A stretch of 64,000 bases of DNA from assembly GCA_000310025.1 (NCBI GenBank), contig FN648564.1, positions 400,869 to 464,868 on the forward strand, given 5' to 3'. Source of the DNA: Ectocarpus siliculosus. Lineage: Eukaryota > Sar > Phaeophyceae > Ectocarpales > Ectocarpaceae. Within the stretch, counting starts at the first letter, position 1. Each line of letters starts with the position of its first letter. The notes under the pieces are model-generated. The model was not told the DNA's origin and ran no database searches. It was given only the letters and a program-made list of their open reading frames with translations. This document shows, one piece after another, positions 1-10,085 of this stretch. A program made the translations under genes and the position numbers.

Positions 1-1188
1 ATCTCTCTCTCCAAGCTCGTGCTGGGCAGCGATAACCAAACCTGATTGGTAGGCTCGTGGTTTTGGAGCAGTCGATCGTTGATCGCCCACACCTGTGCGT
101 TTGCCCGCAAGTGTACGGTGCTATTGGCCGAGTACCTAACCTCGGTATTCCCTCGCAGCTTGAGTCAAGCGGGAACTCGGCGTACTACTGTGAAAATATC
201 GCACAGTGGTAGCGTTCATTCTGTCCTATTCATTTGTCGCCTGTCGTTTTACCTCGGGGGATACGTCTCTCCATCTCTCTCTCTTCTGTCTGTCTGTCTG
301 TCTCTCTCTCTGCGCTTCTTGAGGGGGGGGCAGAATAGGGGTGATGACGCTGGCTCTTTTTCTCATACATCGATCCAACATAGAGAAAGAAAATAACCTT
401 CCCGCCTGAGGAACCTAGTAGTTAGTACTAAATATCAGTAGAGGACACCATCAAGAGGCGTCGTGCGTGCTGGCACGTTCAGGTTTGCTACTGGAGCTGA
501 AATATCGAAGGTCGCGGCAGCCTCTGAACACACTCCGAAATCTGCGCTGGATCCAAGCGGCATCCAACACTTGTCACAGCCGTGCTCACCGCCACGGACC
601 GTAAACCCCTGAACGGAGGCAGCAGTAGCTAGTGGCATCAGCTACTGCTGTAAACCCGCGATTCAGGAGATTGGGGTCAGTGGCGGCGAGCACAACCAGT
701 AGAAGACGCTCTGGGTGCCGGTATAATTTGCGGAGATTTTCGGAGACTGTGGGTCGCTACAACGACGCTCGATATCACCACCACAGAAGCAGATTTGAGC
801 GCGCCAACACGCACCCCCCGCTGCTATAGGATGAAAGGATGTCCTCTTGTGGCGTAATACTATGCACCAGGTTCCTGGCAACACAGAGCTTGTTTGAGCG
901 CCTACCATTTTGGCTCTTTTGACTTGAACTTAGAGTGGTGTCATTTTTTTGCTTAATTCCAAAAGTGGCATGTGGAGGTAGACGCGTGAATCAGCGATTT
1001 CTGTTTTTCGCTATGCCTTCCGACTGGTCTTGTGTCTCTCGTGTGCCATTTCTGATGCTCCTGCGTTTGTTTTCAAAATTTGTCAACATCAAAGTTCGTG
1101 TTCTGCCATCCATTGAGTTGACCATTTCACAATGATCACCCGCTCTTCGCCACCCCCTCGACAACCCCCCCCCCCCCACACTACGCAG
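1..1188. other. No recognised gene; 5' side of the first DUF7918 copy
   Basis: No coding exon could be supported here. The first four exons of the plus-strand DUF7918 gene that begins at 1189 should lie upstream, but motifs of those exons (Y-T-V-x-V-R-N, V-D-G-Q-K, the K-L-E-E-I start) were not found on the plus strand. They either lie before base 1 or are lost. A pyrimidine-rich, TCTG-like stretch lies at about 268-312. Confidence 0.5.
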
Positions 1189-1427
1189 GTGTCTCGAAAG
1201 TTTGTGCGCGCGGGAGGAAACGAGGTGTTTGAGGGGATTCCCACTGCACAAGGCATCCAGGAGCTCCTTTTCTCCCTGCCGAGGTGCGTCCTGACTTCCG
1301 CGCCCGCTCCCTCCCTACGTGCGGGCCGTCGGAACAAACGCGTTGGAGGCGCGCAGACGGCCTTTTGTTGCGTGGGACTCTATTCAAGCGTTTTTCGAGG
1401 CTACTTTCTTTCGCTCTCTCACACACA

Positions 1428-1490
<63 letters not shown>

Positions 1491-4400
1491 GGCCGCTCTC
1501 TCCCTCTCTCTCTCTCTCTGCCGCTCTTTCTCTCGCGCCCAAGTCTCCATGTTTTTTGGTAGCGTCGACCATGCTTTCCTGTCGACCAAAAAATGCACGT
1601 TACAAGAACAACAATCGAGACCGCTGTGTGCTCGCGTGTGTTTTTTTTTTACCATCGACCGCGCTAACCGGCTGACGAATATAAATCCGTCAGTGTCAGC
1701 GGGTAAAATCATGGTTCCCTGGAAGGGGGCCAAATTCGAAAAAAGTGTAGTGCGCTAAACGAGAATGCCAAGATCACTCTCTGCATATTGTTTCACAGAG
1801 ACACACATCACAGCGTGCGTGCTTGTGTGGGTGGCTGTTTCGTGCTCGTCTTGTGTGGGCTGCAGGTTTACCACTTTGAAGGAAAAGCAGGGCAACAGCG
1901 GCGGACGGGCGCTGAAGGAGTCAGGCACGAGTGAAATTGGGGCGGTCAAGATTGTGTGGAACGACTGTGTGAAGACCGGCACGGGGTGAGCGAGCCCTCC
2001 TTTCTCCGCGCGCAGATGGCAGTCGGTGCTGTTGCTGTCGTCGTCGTTGTTGTTGTTGCTGTTGTTCGCCCGTTCTCTTTTTTCCCCGCATAAATGTTTT
2101 TACGGGTGCTTTTGGGCTATGTTTGGGCAACAAACGCTGATTTGGCGAAACACCTTCAACCCTGCGAGTTATCGAGTCAGGTATCGGCAGCAGGAGTGTG
2201 GGCTTTCCAGGTGGCGTTTCACGGCGTACTGGTTTGCAAGGAACCGGTCACGCCAAGCACCCCAGTCATGGACGCGCCCCAAGCCCGTCTCGTGAACGAT
2301 TAGCGGGGGGTGTTGTGAATCTTCAGGCAAAAGGAATGAATGCCTCAGGGCGCTTGTCGGCTGGTGCAACGCTGTGCGAGGTTGTTTGGCATATTCTCTG
2401 CGACAAGTGCCTTGTGCCTGAGTACACGCCCCCTCAGCCCCCTCTCCGCCTTGTGGCCGATGTTCTTTTTGCGCCCCTGGCCTGCCCCTCCCGGTCGCTC
2501 TCGTTGCACACCTACACCGTTATTTTCGCTTTGCGCGTCTCTGCCCCCCGCCCCCTCCGACTCCAACCCTCCGCCCCCCCCTCCCCTACACACACCGGTC
2601 CTGTGTTACTCACCCCCGTCGTTTCGTCCCCCCTGCCTCTGTCCGTCTGTCTGTCTATCTATCTGTCTGTCTGTCTGTCTCCCTCTTGTCTTGCAGGTTC
2701 TCGTCCCATTTCCAGGAGTACTCAACGACCTCGTTCACGCAAGCGAACAAGTCGGACGCGAAAGCGACGGGAGCAGGTGCAGGAGGGGGCAGCAGCGAGA
2801 AAGCCTTCGCGTCCACAACCAGGCACGTGGCTACCGGAGCTGTTGTCTATTGAACCCTGCTGGAAGGGTTTCGTCTGTCATGTAGCAGTACGCAGTCTTT
2901 GCGGTTGATGGGGCCGGGCGGGATGCCATGTGGTTGTCAGTTTTGGCATCTAATAAGCGTCCGTTGACCGCACGCATCCCGTTGGACAAGGGGGTTCCGT
3001 CGCTAGCGTTGTGTAAGTTATCCCTCCCCCTCCCCCATACCCAAGGTGAAAGCAATCAGTTTCTCACCGTTTTCCTTCAGTGCAAGTGAGCCGTGGAGCT
3101 ATGGCACCGGTGGGTGCATCCACCACAATCCACCCCCAACCCCCTGCTCCCCATACGGCACCAGAAGATGCAGCGATCGCAAACGCGGGTGCGACTGCTC
3201 CGTGCCCAATGGCGGCAAGCTTGCGGTATGAAGGACATACACCCCCCGGCGCGCATTCTCCTAGCACCCTCGCTGTGTTTGCTAGTTGTAGGGGGTGTCG
3301 TTAACGGCTGTGCCGGTTGTTGCATCAACTGGGGTGTGTGCTCTCAGCTATTTGACTGGCGTGCTCTCGTTACTCTCCCCAGGGGTAGGCACTCTATCGG
3401 ACACACGTTCCGTATGCCTACTCCGAAGCCCGTCTGTTCTTAGTATTGTGCGCTCTCCCCAACTCGTTCTGTTTTAAATGATCTAGAGTGTTCTCCGATT
3501 GTCTGGAGTAATCAATTCCGAGAGCGATTCTGTCTCCGCCCCTTGGCCCCGTGTCGCCCCCTCCTACCCCCCTGCACCCCCGACCCACTCCCATGTAACC
3601 ACCTGGCTTTCCGTCCTCAGGGCAGGCAAGGTCCTCCGGCTGAATGAGGCAAGATCCTGCACGGTGACGAGGTTCGATACCGTCGGAGAGCCGTGGGAAG
3701 CGCGCTTGTTGTACCGCACAGAACACCACTTACAGGCAAGCAAGGAACAGGGTCCATGCAAGCATAGTTTGCAGGGGGTCCAGGTGGCGGGGAAGAGATG
3801 TAATTCATTTCGTGCGTGCCAAGCGGGAATGCGATTTCCGTCGAAAACTGAGGGAAAAACCCAACGGGAGCGATGTTTATGCGAACGGCTGTTGTCCGAG
3901 CAAGGGAGACGGCGGTGACCATCCCTTTTTACGGGCTAAAGGAGTCGTAGGGTCGGCACCGAGTTACTCGTCGACACGCGGGTGTTCACGGAGATAATAG
4001 GGGAAATGATGGTATCTACTGGTAGCAAGCGGCACAGACTGGGGCGTTTGACTTGGCAGCAGGCGGTAGTTGGTAGGGTCATTATGTTTCTGCTAGGCCA
4101 GCGTTGGTTGCTCGGCCTTTGGGCCTGAACCTTGCGGGGGTAGTTGGGGTGAAAATATGTTCCGTTTTCTTCCTACCACGGCCATTGACGCGCCGCCATG
4201 GAACAGAAACACCCGGCCGCAGAATTTCCTCCCACTCGATACGAACACCCCACGTCGCCGTTCCTAGCTCGACATGTTTTGTTGTGCTCGCTCCCACCAA
4301 CACCAGCTTGTGGCATCGGAAGCGTCAAGCTTTTGGTGGTTCCTGAGAAGGAAAAGAGGCCGCGCGAGCAAGCAGCAATCGTACCTTCCCTCTTTGCCAA

Positions 4401-4812
4401 CCTCTTGCTCCTGGCGCTCTCTCTCTGTGCGTGCGCCTTGCTTTCTCCGTCTGCCTCTTTATCTAGGGGCTGGCTGGCTGGCTGTGTCTGCGCCGTGATT
4501 GCTTCCTCATCGTATGTCTGCGTGCGTGTGTACGTATGTAGCATCGACCGCGTTAACCGGCTGAGCTTTTGGAATATGTCTCTCTTCCCCCCCTCCCCCG
4601 GACTCTGATTTTCGCGAACGAAAAAACAGGACATTGGCGTCCTCGGAACAAACGAAACTGCGGCACAGGAGGCCGAGCGAAAGGCGAAGCGCGCGAGGCG
4701 GCGGAAGAAGGCCAAGCTGCAGGGCGGCCCGTCCCCGCCCCCCGTCCCCGTCATGGAAGACAACTCCCCACCCCCGGTAGCCTCGATCGACGTAAAGTCT
4801 GCTGCTTTGTGA
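1189..4812 (+). CDS. DUF7918 family protein, copy 1 (5' end missing)
   Basis: Unknown function. The exon model is 1189-1283, 1866-1985, 2697-2822, 3621-3735, 4630-4812, giving 212 aa of C-terminal protein that ends at a TGA. Exon order and content match copies 2 and 3 in this window: F-E-G-I-P-T with E-L-L-F; then T-T-L-K-E-K followed by I-V-W-N-D-C; then a glycine/alanine-rich linker; then G-K-V-L-x-L-N-E-A-R-S-C, G-E-P-W-E-A and L-Y-R-T; then a basic and proline-rich tail. This order is that of fungal DUF7918 proteins, recalled rather than searched. All junction phases agree. Two donors are GC rather than GT (after 2822 and 3735), and the intron 3736-4629 is absent from copies 2 and 3. Exons 1-4 are not seen, so the locus may be cut by the window edge or be a truncated copy. 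Confidence 0.72.
1431..1530. repeat. (CT)n microsatellite in an intron of DUF7918 copy 1
   Basis: Nearly pure CT dinucleotides, broken by a few CG and CCG steps, lie in the intron that follows exon 1189-1283. Confidence 0.95.
1653..1675 (+). repeat. Dispersed 23-nt motif, site 1
   Basis: CATCGACCGCGCTAACCGGC followed by TGA, preceded by a GT/T-rich run. Near-copies lie at 4542-4564 on this strand and at 19158-19180 and 19342-19364 on the other strand. Confidence 0.6.
2641..2686. repeat. TCTG/TCTA tetranucleotide run before an acceptor
   Basis: GTCT and ATCT tetranucleotides fill the end of the intron before the exon that starts at 2697 and form its polypyrimidine tract. Confidence 0.8.
4542..4564 (+). 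repeat. Dispersed 23-nt motif, site 2
   Basis: CATCGACCGCGTTAACCGGC followed by TGA, again behind a GT-rich run, inside the last intron of DUF7918 copy 1. It differs from site 1 (1653-1675) at one base. Confidence 0.6.
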
Positions 4813-6110
4813 AGGCGTGCGGGACCGATGCTTGGCAGGGGGCGATGAGATGAAGACTTGGTTGCCCCTGGTAGAACCTGAGCCAGAATGGGGAGAGTCA
4901 AACACAGACCGTCTGTTGTTCTGTGTCGTTGGGAACCAGACGCGGTTGCTGCTTGACATGGCAGGAGAGGGGAGGGGAGAGACGAGAGAAGGATCAAGGG
5001 GGCGACGATGCACTTATGTGAATCTCAAGGATAACACCTCCTCCTTGGCTATCTGGCGCTCCGCGGCTTTGGATCTTGACTTGTCACATTCACTGGTAAC
5101 GGGAGATTCGCCTGGGGTACGCTCCGTTGGGTTATCGCCGCAAGGCCCATGAATCAATTTGAGCCCTTCCGCTCACCCCTCTGCCCCACGCCCAATCTTT
5201 GTTCGTTTTCGGGAAAGCAAACAAAACAGGAGGAGTTGGTTGTAGAAGGGTGAGAATTGGTTACCACGCTTGGACAGCCTGCTCCTCGTCAGTGCGGAAC
5301 AGTTTAGTAATGTGTGCGTTTGAAGGTATTCATCGTGTAGGCAAAAGTGTGGAAAACGCGTTTGTTTACGCACGATATACAGAGCTGCGATATGCAAGAG
5401 TGTGTGTGAGGGCTGGTACCCTTGGCTAGAGTTTGGAGAAGAGAGATTACGAATATTATACTTCTTGAGTTCTGGAAGGTAATATCATGGTGTTCGCTGT
5501 TGTCTCAACCTTCAGAGCAACCCGCTCATAGACGCTGAGCTTGCTCGGTTCAGAGGTAGTTGAAAACAACTTTTGTAATCACGCACACGAACGCCCCTTC
5601 ACTCGCGACAAAGGCCCGAATAAACTGCACCTGCTACGCGCCGATGCGAAGCAAAACAGTTAGTCGTTGCGGCATAATGCTGCATGTACCTACTACACAG
5701 CGGGCGTGACCAAAAATAATTCCATAACTAAGTTTCAAGGCAACGCTTGGCATCTCTCAAGAAGAATACGAAACACTCGGACGCCAGGTAACCTTATGGT
5801 TGGTTGTGTTTTCAGCACGTTGCCCCACGACTACGAGACGCACCGCCCTGAAAGGATGGTCCCCACGCGAACGAAAACACTGTGTTACGCCCGGTTCAAC
5901 GCAAAGAAGCGAAAAAGCACCGTCGACGGACGATCATTTCGATCAACGAGAAATGCAGTAACTGTTCCACACCACAGTCACCGTCACAGTTGGCGCAATT
6001 TTCCTGTCCCTGTCTTGTTCACGCGTTTGCGGCGACCGACCGCTGTCGTAGGCAGTTGCTTCGATCTCGTCTTCAAACCTGCAACAGGGATAAACTCATT
6101 TTGAGCAGTG
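4813..6110. other. Intergenic sequence without recognised genes
   Basis: This follows the stop of DUF7918 copy 1 and precedes the 3' end of the minus-strand TPR remnant. Open frames are short, and none shows a family motif or a convincing splice pattern. Confidence 0.5.
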
Positions 6111-6642
6111 TCAGGCCTTTCGCGCAATACATGGTGCATGAGGCTTTCTTACACGACCGCCCAGCTTTGCACGAACCTTTTTTCGCACAACTTCCAGGTC
6201 GTTCCGAGTGCTGACTGTGTTTGGGTGGATTTCCCCAAGCTTCTTCGTACGGATTGCTAGGGCCTTCTCCAACAGTGCAATCGCCTCCATGTACTTCCCC
6301 TGTGGAAACTTGACCAGTACGAACACCGCATGTCTGAACACGTGGGGGTAAAAAACCGTTTCGTTCACCCAGAGGAGGAATACGTTGTTTGTTCCAGAAA
6401 CATCTAGAAGCATCGTTTGGCTCTCACCTTCCTCTCCAACAACCCCGCCTGCTTGCTGAGCACCATCATGTACAACCACAGGGCGCCAAGAGAACTCTAT
6501 TGGAACGTTCTGGCGGCTCTCACCGGTACTCTCAACAACTCCGCCCATTTGAGGTCTGTAGCGACGATCAGGACCGTACACTTACTTTCTTGTCGATAGC
6601 CAAACAGCGTTTGAATTTTGGCTCGGCTTCCTCATACTTACC
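6111..6642 (-). pseudogene. TPR protein 3' end (two exons, likely a gene remnant)
   Basis: Two minus-strand exons, 6586-6642 and 6111-6299, join in frame through a 286-nt intron (GTAAGT donor, CACAG acceptor). Each starts with a tetratricopeptide helix: G-K-Y-E-E-A-E-P with C-L-A-I-D, then G-K-Y-M-E-A-I with A-L-A-I-R and E-I-H-P-N-T. This is the kinesin-light-chain-like TPR type that brown algae carry in many copies, often one repeat per exon. The frame ends at a stop after a basic tail. No further TPR exon is seen upstream: the acceptor of the 57-nt exon abuts a perfect inverted repeat, and LINE debris follows. The upstream gene is therefore missing, and a broken copy is more likely than an intact gene. 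The known role of the domain is protein-protein binding. Confidence 0.6.
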
Positions 6643-6649
6643 CTGGAAT

Positions 6650-6748
6650 ACAGTTGACCTCATGGCAGGGTGTTGTATTTGTGCAAGTCGGATCTCTTAA
6701 AGAGATCCGACTTGCACAAATACAACACCCTGCCATGAGGTCAACTGT
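6650..6748. repeat. Perfect 49-bp inverted repeat with 1-nt spacer
   Basis: Bases 6650-6698 and 6700-6748 are exact reverse complements around a single A at 6699. The symmetry stops abruptly on both sides (T at 6649 and T at 6749). It lies 8 nt outside the acceptor of the TPR exon, between that exon and a truncated LINE end. A transcript would fold into a very stable hairpin. A snap-back assembly artefact or a short inverted duplication at a repaired break are alternatives. Confidence 0.95.
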
Positions 6749-6751
6749 TAG

Positions 6752-7135
6752 GGCAAAATGTGAACGCGGCTCCGAGTGCGAACACCGGGTTCCATGTAGT
6801 TGCGGAATGTCTGTTGTACAAGGAGAGGAGATTTTATGTGACTGAGCATTGGGGAAAGTATTAGAAGATGCAGGGAGATGTTTGAGGCATGGAATACCAG
6901 CTAGGTAGCTGTTCGGGGCATAGCACGTGGGTTGAAGAGGCGGGACGTAATATCGATAGGACAGATATATAGGCACACCGTTTGTGAGACGCCTTTTTTT
7001 GGTAAAGTAAGAGGGAACGATTGGCCATCGGTATTTGGTGTCCTGTGGGAACAACACTCCGTCCTCTTGAGGACGCGTGGCCAATGGTCTAACCACTAAG
7101 ATATGCAAAACATAAGAGTACGCCCCGCCCCCCCC
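6752..7135 (+). mobile_element. Truncated LINE 3' end (same family as 34.15-35.44 kb)
   Basis: The sequence aligns along its length with 35070-35435. It starts in the cysteine-rich C-terminus of the LINE reverse-transcriptase protein (C-E-R-G-S-E-C-E near 6757). It runs through the shared stretch around GTTTGAGGCATGGA, the shared non-coding CGATTGGCCATCGGT and a tRNA-like piece ending in GCAAAACATAAGAGTAC, then a C-run. Frames are broken, so this is a dead 5'-truncated copy. Confidence 0.75.
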
Positions 7136-7159
7136 CCTCCGCACCAGTATTATTTTATT

Positions 7160-7650
7160 ATAGATTGCCGTGTGCCCACGGCTGCTTCCCCATTTGATTT
7201 TTTGACCCATTTTTTGCTGAATGAATTCGAACAACAACGCCGGCACTGCATACAGGAGTAACAACACAGCAGCAGTAGTAGTAGAGTGTGGAACGGAAGC
7301 CCGCGAATAAAACCTGGAAAAAGGAACGCACGCACGCAAGCAAGCGTGGTGCGAAAAAAAAACAGATGATATCTCCGAACCAACCGCAAAAATACGCATA
7401 ATATAAGAAGAAAAAAAAGGCAAATGGAAAAACCGAGTTGCTTGCGTGAAAAGAACCCCTAAAAATCAGCATCAATCGTAAAGAAAGGAAGACGATAACA
7501 ACAACAGCTAATAAGGGAAACGTACATACTACAACGGAATGAGACCACGCCGTAAAGAAGGGGAGGCAGCTATGTAAGACGGCTGAGAAACAAACCGGGA
7601 AAAAAAGCGCGCACGCACGGACGCACGCGTGGCGCGGAGTGTAAAAAAAA
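7160..7650. repeat. Dispersed repeat, long form (short form at 12308-12405)
   Basis: The left edge carries GATTGCCGTGTGCCCACGGC and the right edge an AAAGCGCGCACGCACGGACG block. At 12308-12405 the same two edges are joined with about 390 bp missing. Inside, an A-rich unit with CGCACGCACG near 7320-7400 recurs in diverged form near 7600-7680. Confidence 0.75.
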
Positions 7651-10085
7651 ACTAGCAATATCAAACCGAAACAATTGCGTGGCATAGGTGGTGCTAAAAA
7701 TATAGAAACAATAAAAACAGCAAAAAATATCCATTATTATTTTATTATTTGAAACGGAGATCCCCCTCCTCGTCGCTGATCTGAACCTACCTGCCGGTGG
7801 GTGGGGTCACCGGACACCCCGTCAGTCACCCCTCACCACCTTCATGAGTTCTTCTCTTGCAGCTGCCACTTTTTGGGGAGTCTGTTCTTATCCGAAGGCG
7901 CTTGTGAAACCACAAAATACGGGTTCGTGTTCTTAATACCACGCCGGAACTGAGCACGTGTTCTTACGACCAAGTTCTTAAATTTTGAATTTTTCGAGGC
8001 TGCATTTCTTAACTGCGAAGTTCTTAAGTGCGAGCGCCATCTGTATATATAGAATACACATAATTAGCGCGTTGTATTGCACTTCGCAAACAAACCCCGT
8101 TCAACCCTCCCGTAGCCAAGCCCTATACTCAACGTGTCAAGACTATTTATTCCCTATGCAAACTAAATCACAACACACGAGGCGGATGCTAAGCAAACCA
8201 GGTGTATGGTAAAACACGCCCGAAACGAACATTAACAAGGCAAAGTACCGCAGGAGGGGAGGGTAGAGAAGGGCTCTTCTGTGTGACCACGGGTTGGAGT
8301 AAACGGCACTATTAATAGTGCTGTGAGCGCTGGTTTGAAGTGAAGACACACAAAAAAAAAAAATCGTACATTCGAAGCTACTCAGATAACCAAACTGATT
8401 GAAAATCGAAAAATGAGAGAAAAAAACAAACGGGCGTAACGAACGGCGAAGAAGGCAATCACACAAACCAACCTTCCCGACACATGCAGAACAGATACGT
8501 ACGTACACGAAGGAACACGTGGTGACACTATTTGCGGCACACACAAACACCAACTTCATGGACGTTCTCTCGTGGCACGATCGCATCCGATTCTCTGTTG
8601 GCGCCGCAATGATGGGGACTCTCAGACTACGCGGGGGGGGCGAAAGTGGTCTACAGTTCAAATCTTAAACGCTAGAAGAAACACACACACATGGCTCTCG
8701 ACTGACTGAAAGGGTTGCCGCGGCGCCGCCTCCTTCGAACCGAGACTTAGATGGTGCAAGCGGCAGAACGAGGCGTCACCTTTCAAGTCTACTAGGGGCA
8801 CTCCTACACTACGTGTTGCATGGCGACAACTACACAAAACAATTCCACAACGTACACACGCCCAACCCAAATCGTTAACCGTCAAACGAACGTGGAGCTA
8901 ACAAGAACGCGCACAACAACACCGTCCTACGGCAACCCCATCCCATCGAAGGCGAGATAGAGTTTTCGCACGATTTTCAGCGGGGACAAAAGGAAATATT
9001 TGCGAAAAATCGTCGTTGTTCCGAACCGGGTCGTGGCTATCGGGAAGACTGCACCAACCACACCCCCTTTCAAAGCCAAGTAGTGCAGATGCCATGCGCG
9101 CTACGATAAGTGACTACCACCCTGTGTACGACACGCAGCGGGAGTACAGAGGCATCGACCACAGAGGGTGAGCGACGAAAAAGCCAAGCCTTACCGCTAT
9201 GCGTTGAGCACGCGCGCAAGCTCGACACCTGGCCAGAAGAGCTTGTTTGCGTGACTCCAACAGATTGGTCCCTTATCCGACCCATACGAGCCTCTTCGCC
9301 AGGAGAGAACAGCTATCAAGGTACCGAGGGCGCCAGACTCAAGATCAAGACGCGATCAGACGAATGACCAAGTGCATCATTCAAGGATAGGGGAGGATAA
9401 TGCCCCGCGTACCCCCTGGTACACTGTAAGTCCAGACAACTGGACAGAGAGACGAGCCCCAACTTCACGCGAACGGACACAGCAAATCGTACCAAAACCA
9501 AGAATTTCCCGACAGCAGTAACTAGACAGAGCACGGCGCTGCCCCACAACGTCGAATAGGTTACGAGCCTGGCCGGGATATCAGGCAGCAAGCCCCCTCT
9601 CCTGCAGTCCCCCAACCTACTTTCTTCCCCGTTTCTCGCCGGCGGGATAGGAGGGAAGTGGTGGGTGCAGGATGCGACCTACGTGACAACCAACGGAGAC
9701 GAAGCCGGATGACGTCGGTGTCTCTCCCGCCCTCTGGCCCAAAACTCCTTCCGGTAGCATGCACCCTTTTGATCTCGCCGTCGCTCAATGCTTGCTCTAC
9801 TCTTGGGCTCTCCAAAGATTGCCACGAATATTCTCTGCCCCTCTCCTGCTGCTGCCGCTGCTGGTCCCGTTCAACTGGTATTGTTTCAACTTCAAACATC
9901 AAGCACCATGTTCCTGACTCTCGGTGCTGTAGGTGTTACTCCCGGCGCTGCTCAGCAGTCCTGGTTCCACAGCTCTTGCCTGTGATCCCTGCCGCAGCTG
10001 CTGCTGCTCATTAATCGGTCCCGGATCAGCCTCTAACCAAGTAACCAAGTTGTCTCGTCCTGCAGTCTGTCTCTCGGTTCTGATT
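7651..10085. other. Non-coding stretch, including duplicated 3' flank of DUF7918 copy 2
   Basis: No exon was recognised. From about 8680 to the stop of copy 2 the sequence aligns in patches with 19730-21143, the 3' flank of copy 3. Shared pieces include the zone near 9120-9340 against 20200-20420 and the GCAGGATGCGACCTAC block at 9667 against 20741. Conservation of this flank marks the duplicated unit, and part of it may be 3' UTR. Confidence 0.6.

Noticed and set aside
160-240. Possible exon 4 of DUF7918 copy 1 (T-T-V-K-I-S-H-S-G reading)
   Set aside because: Only a few positions resemble the homologous exon, the V-D-G-Q-K end and donor are missing, and no phase match follows.
1384-1733. 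Open frames made of Arg-Glu or Ser-Leu repeats over the (CT)n tract
   Set aside because: They translate a dinucleotide microsatellite within an intron; similar frames occur at 31.8 kb and 51.9 kb.
9785-10015. CTGCTGCTG-rich plus-strand frame opposite the end of DUF7918 copy 2
   Set aside because: It lies in the duplicated 3' flank and has a diverged, frame-broken counterpart near 20.9-21.05 kb, so it behaves as non-coding.
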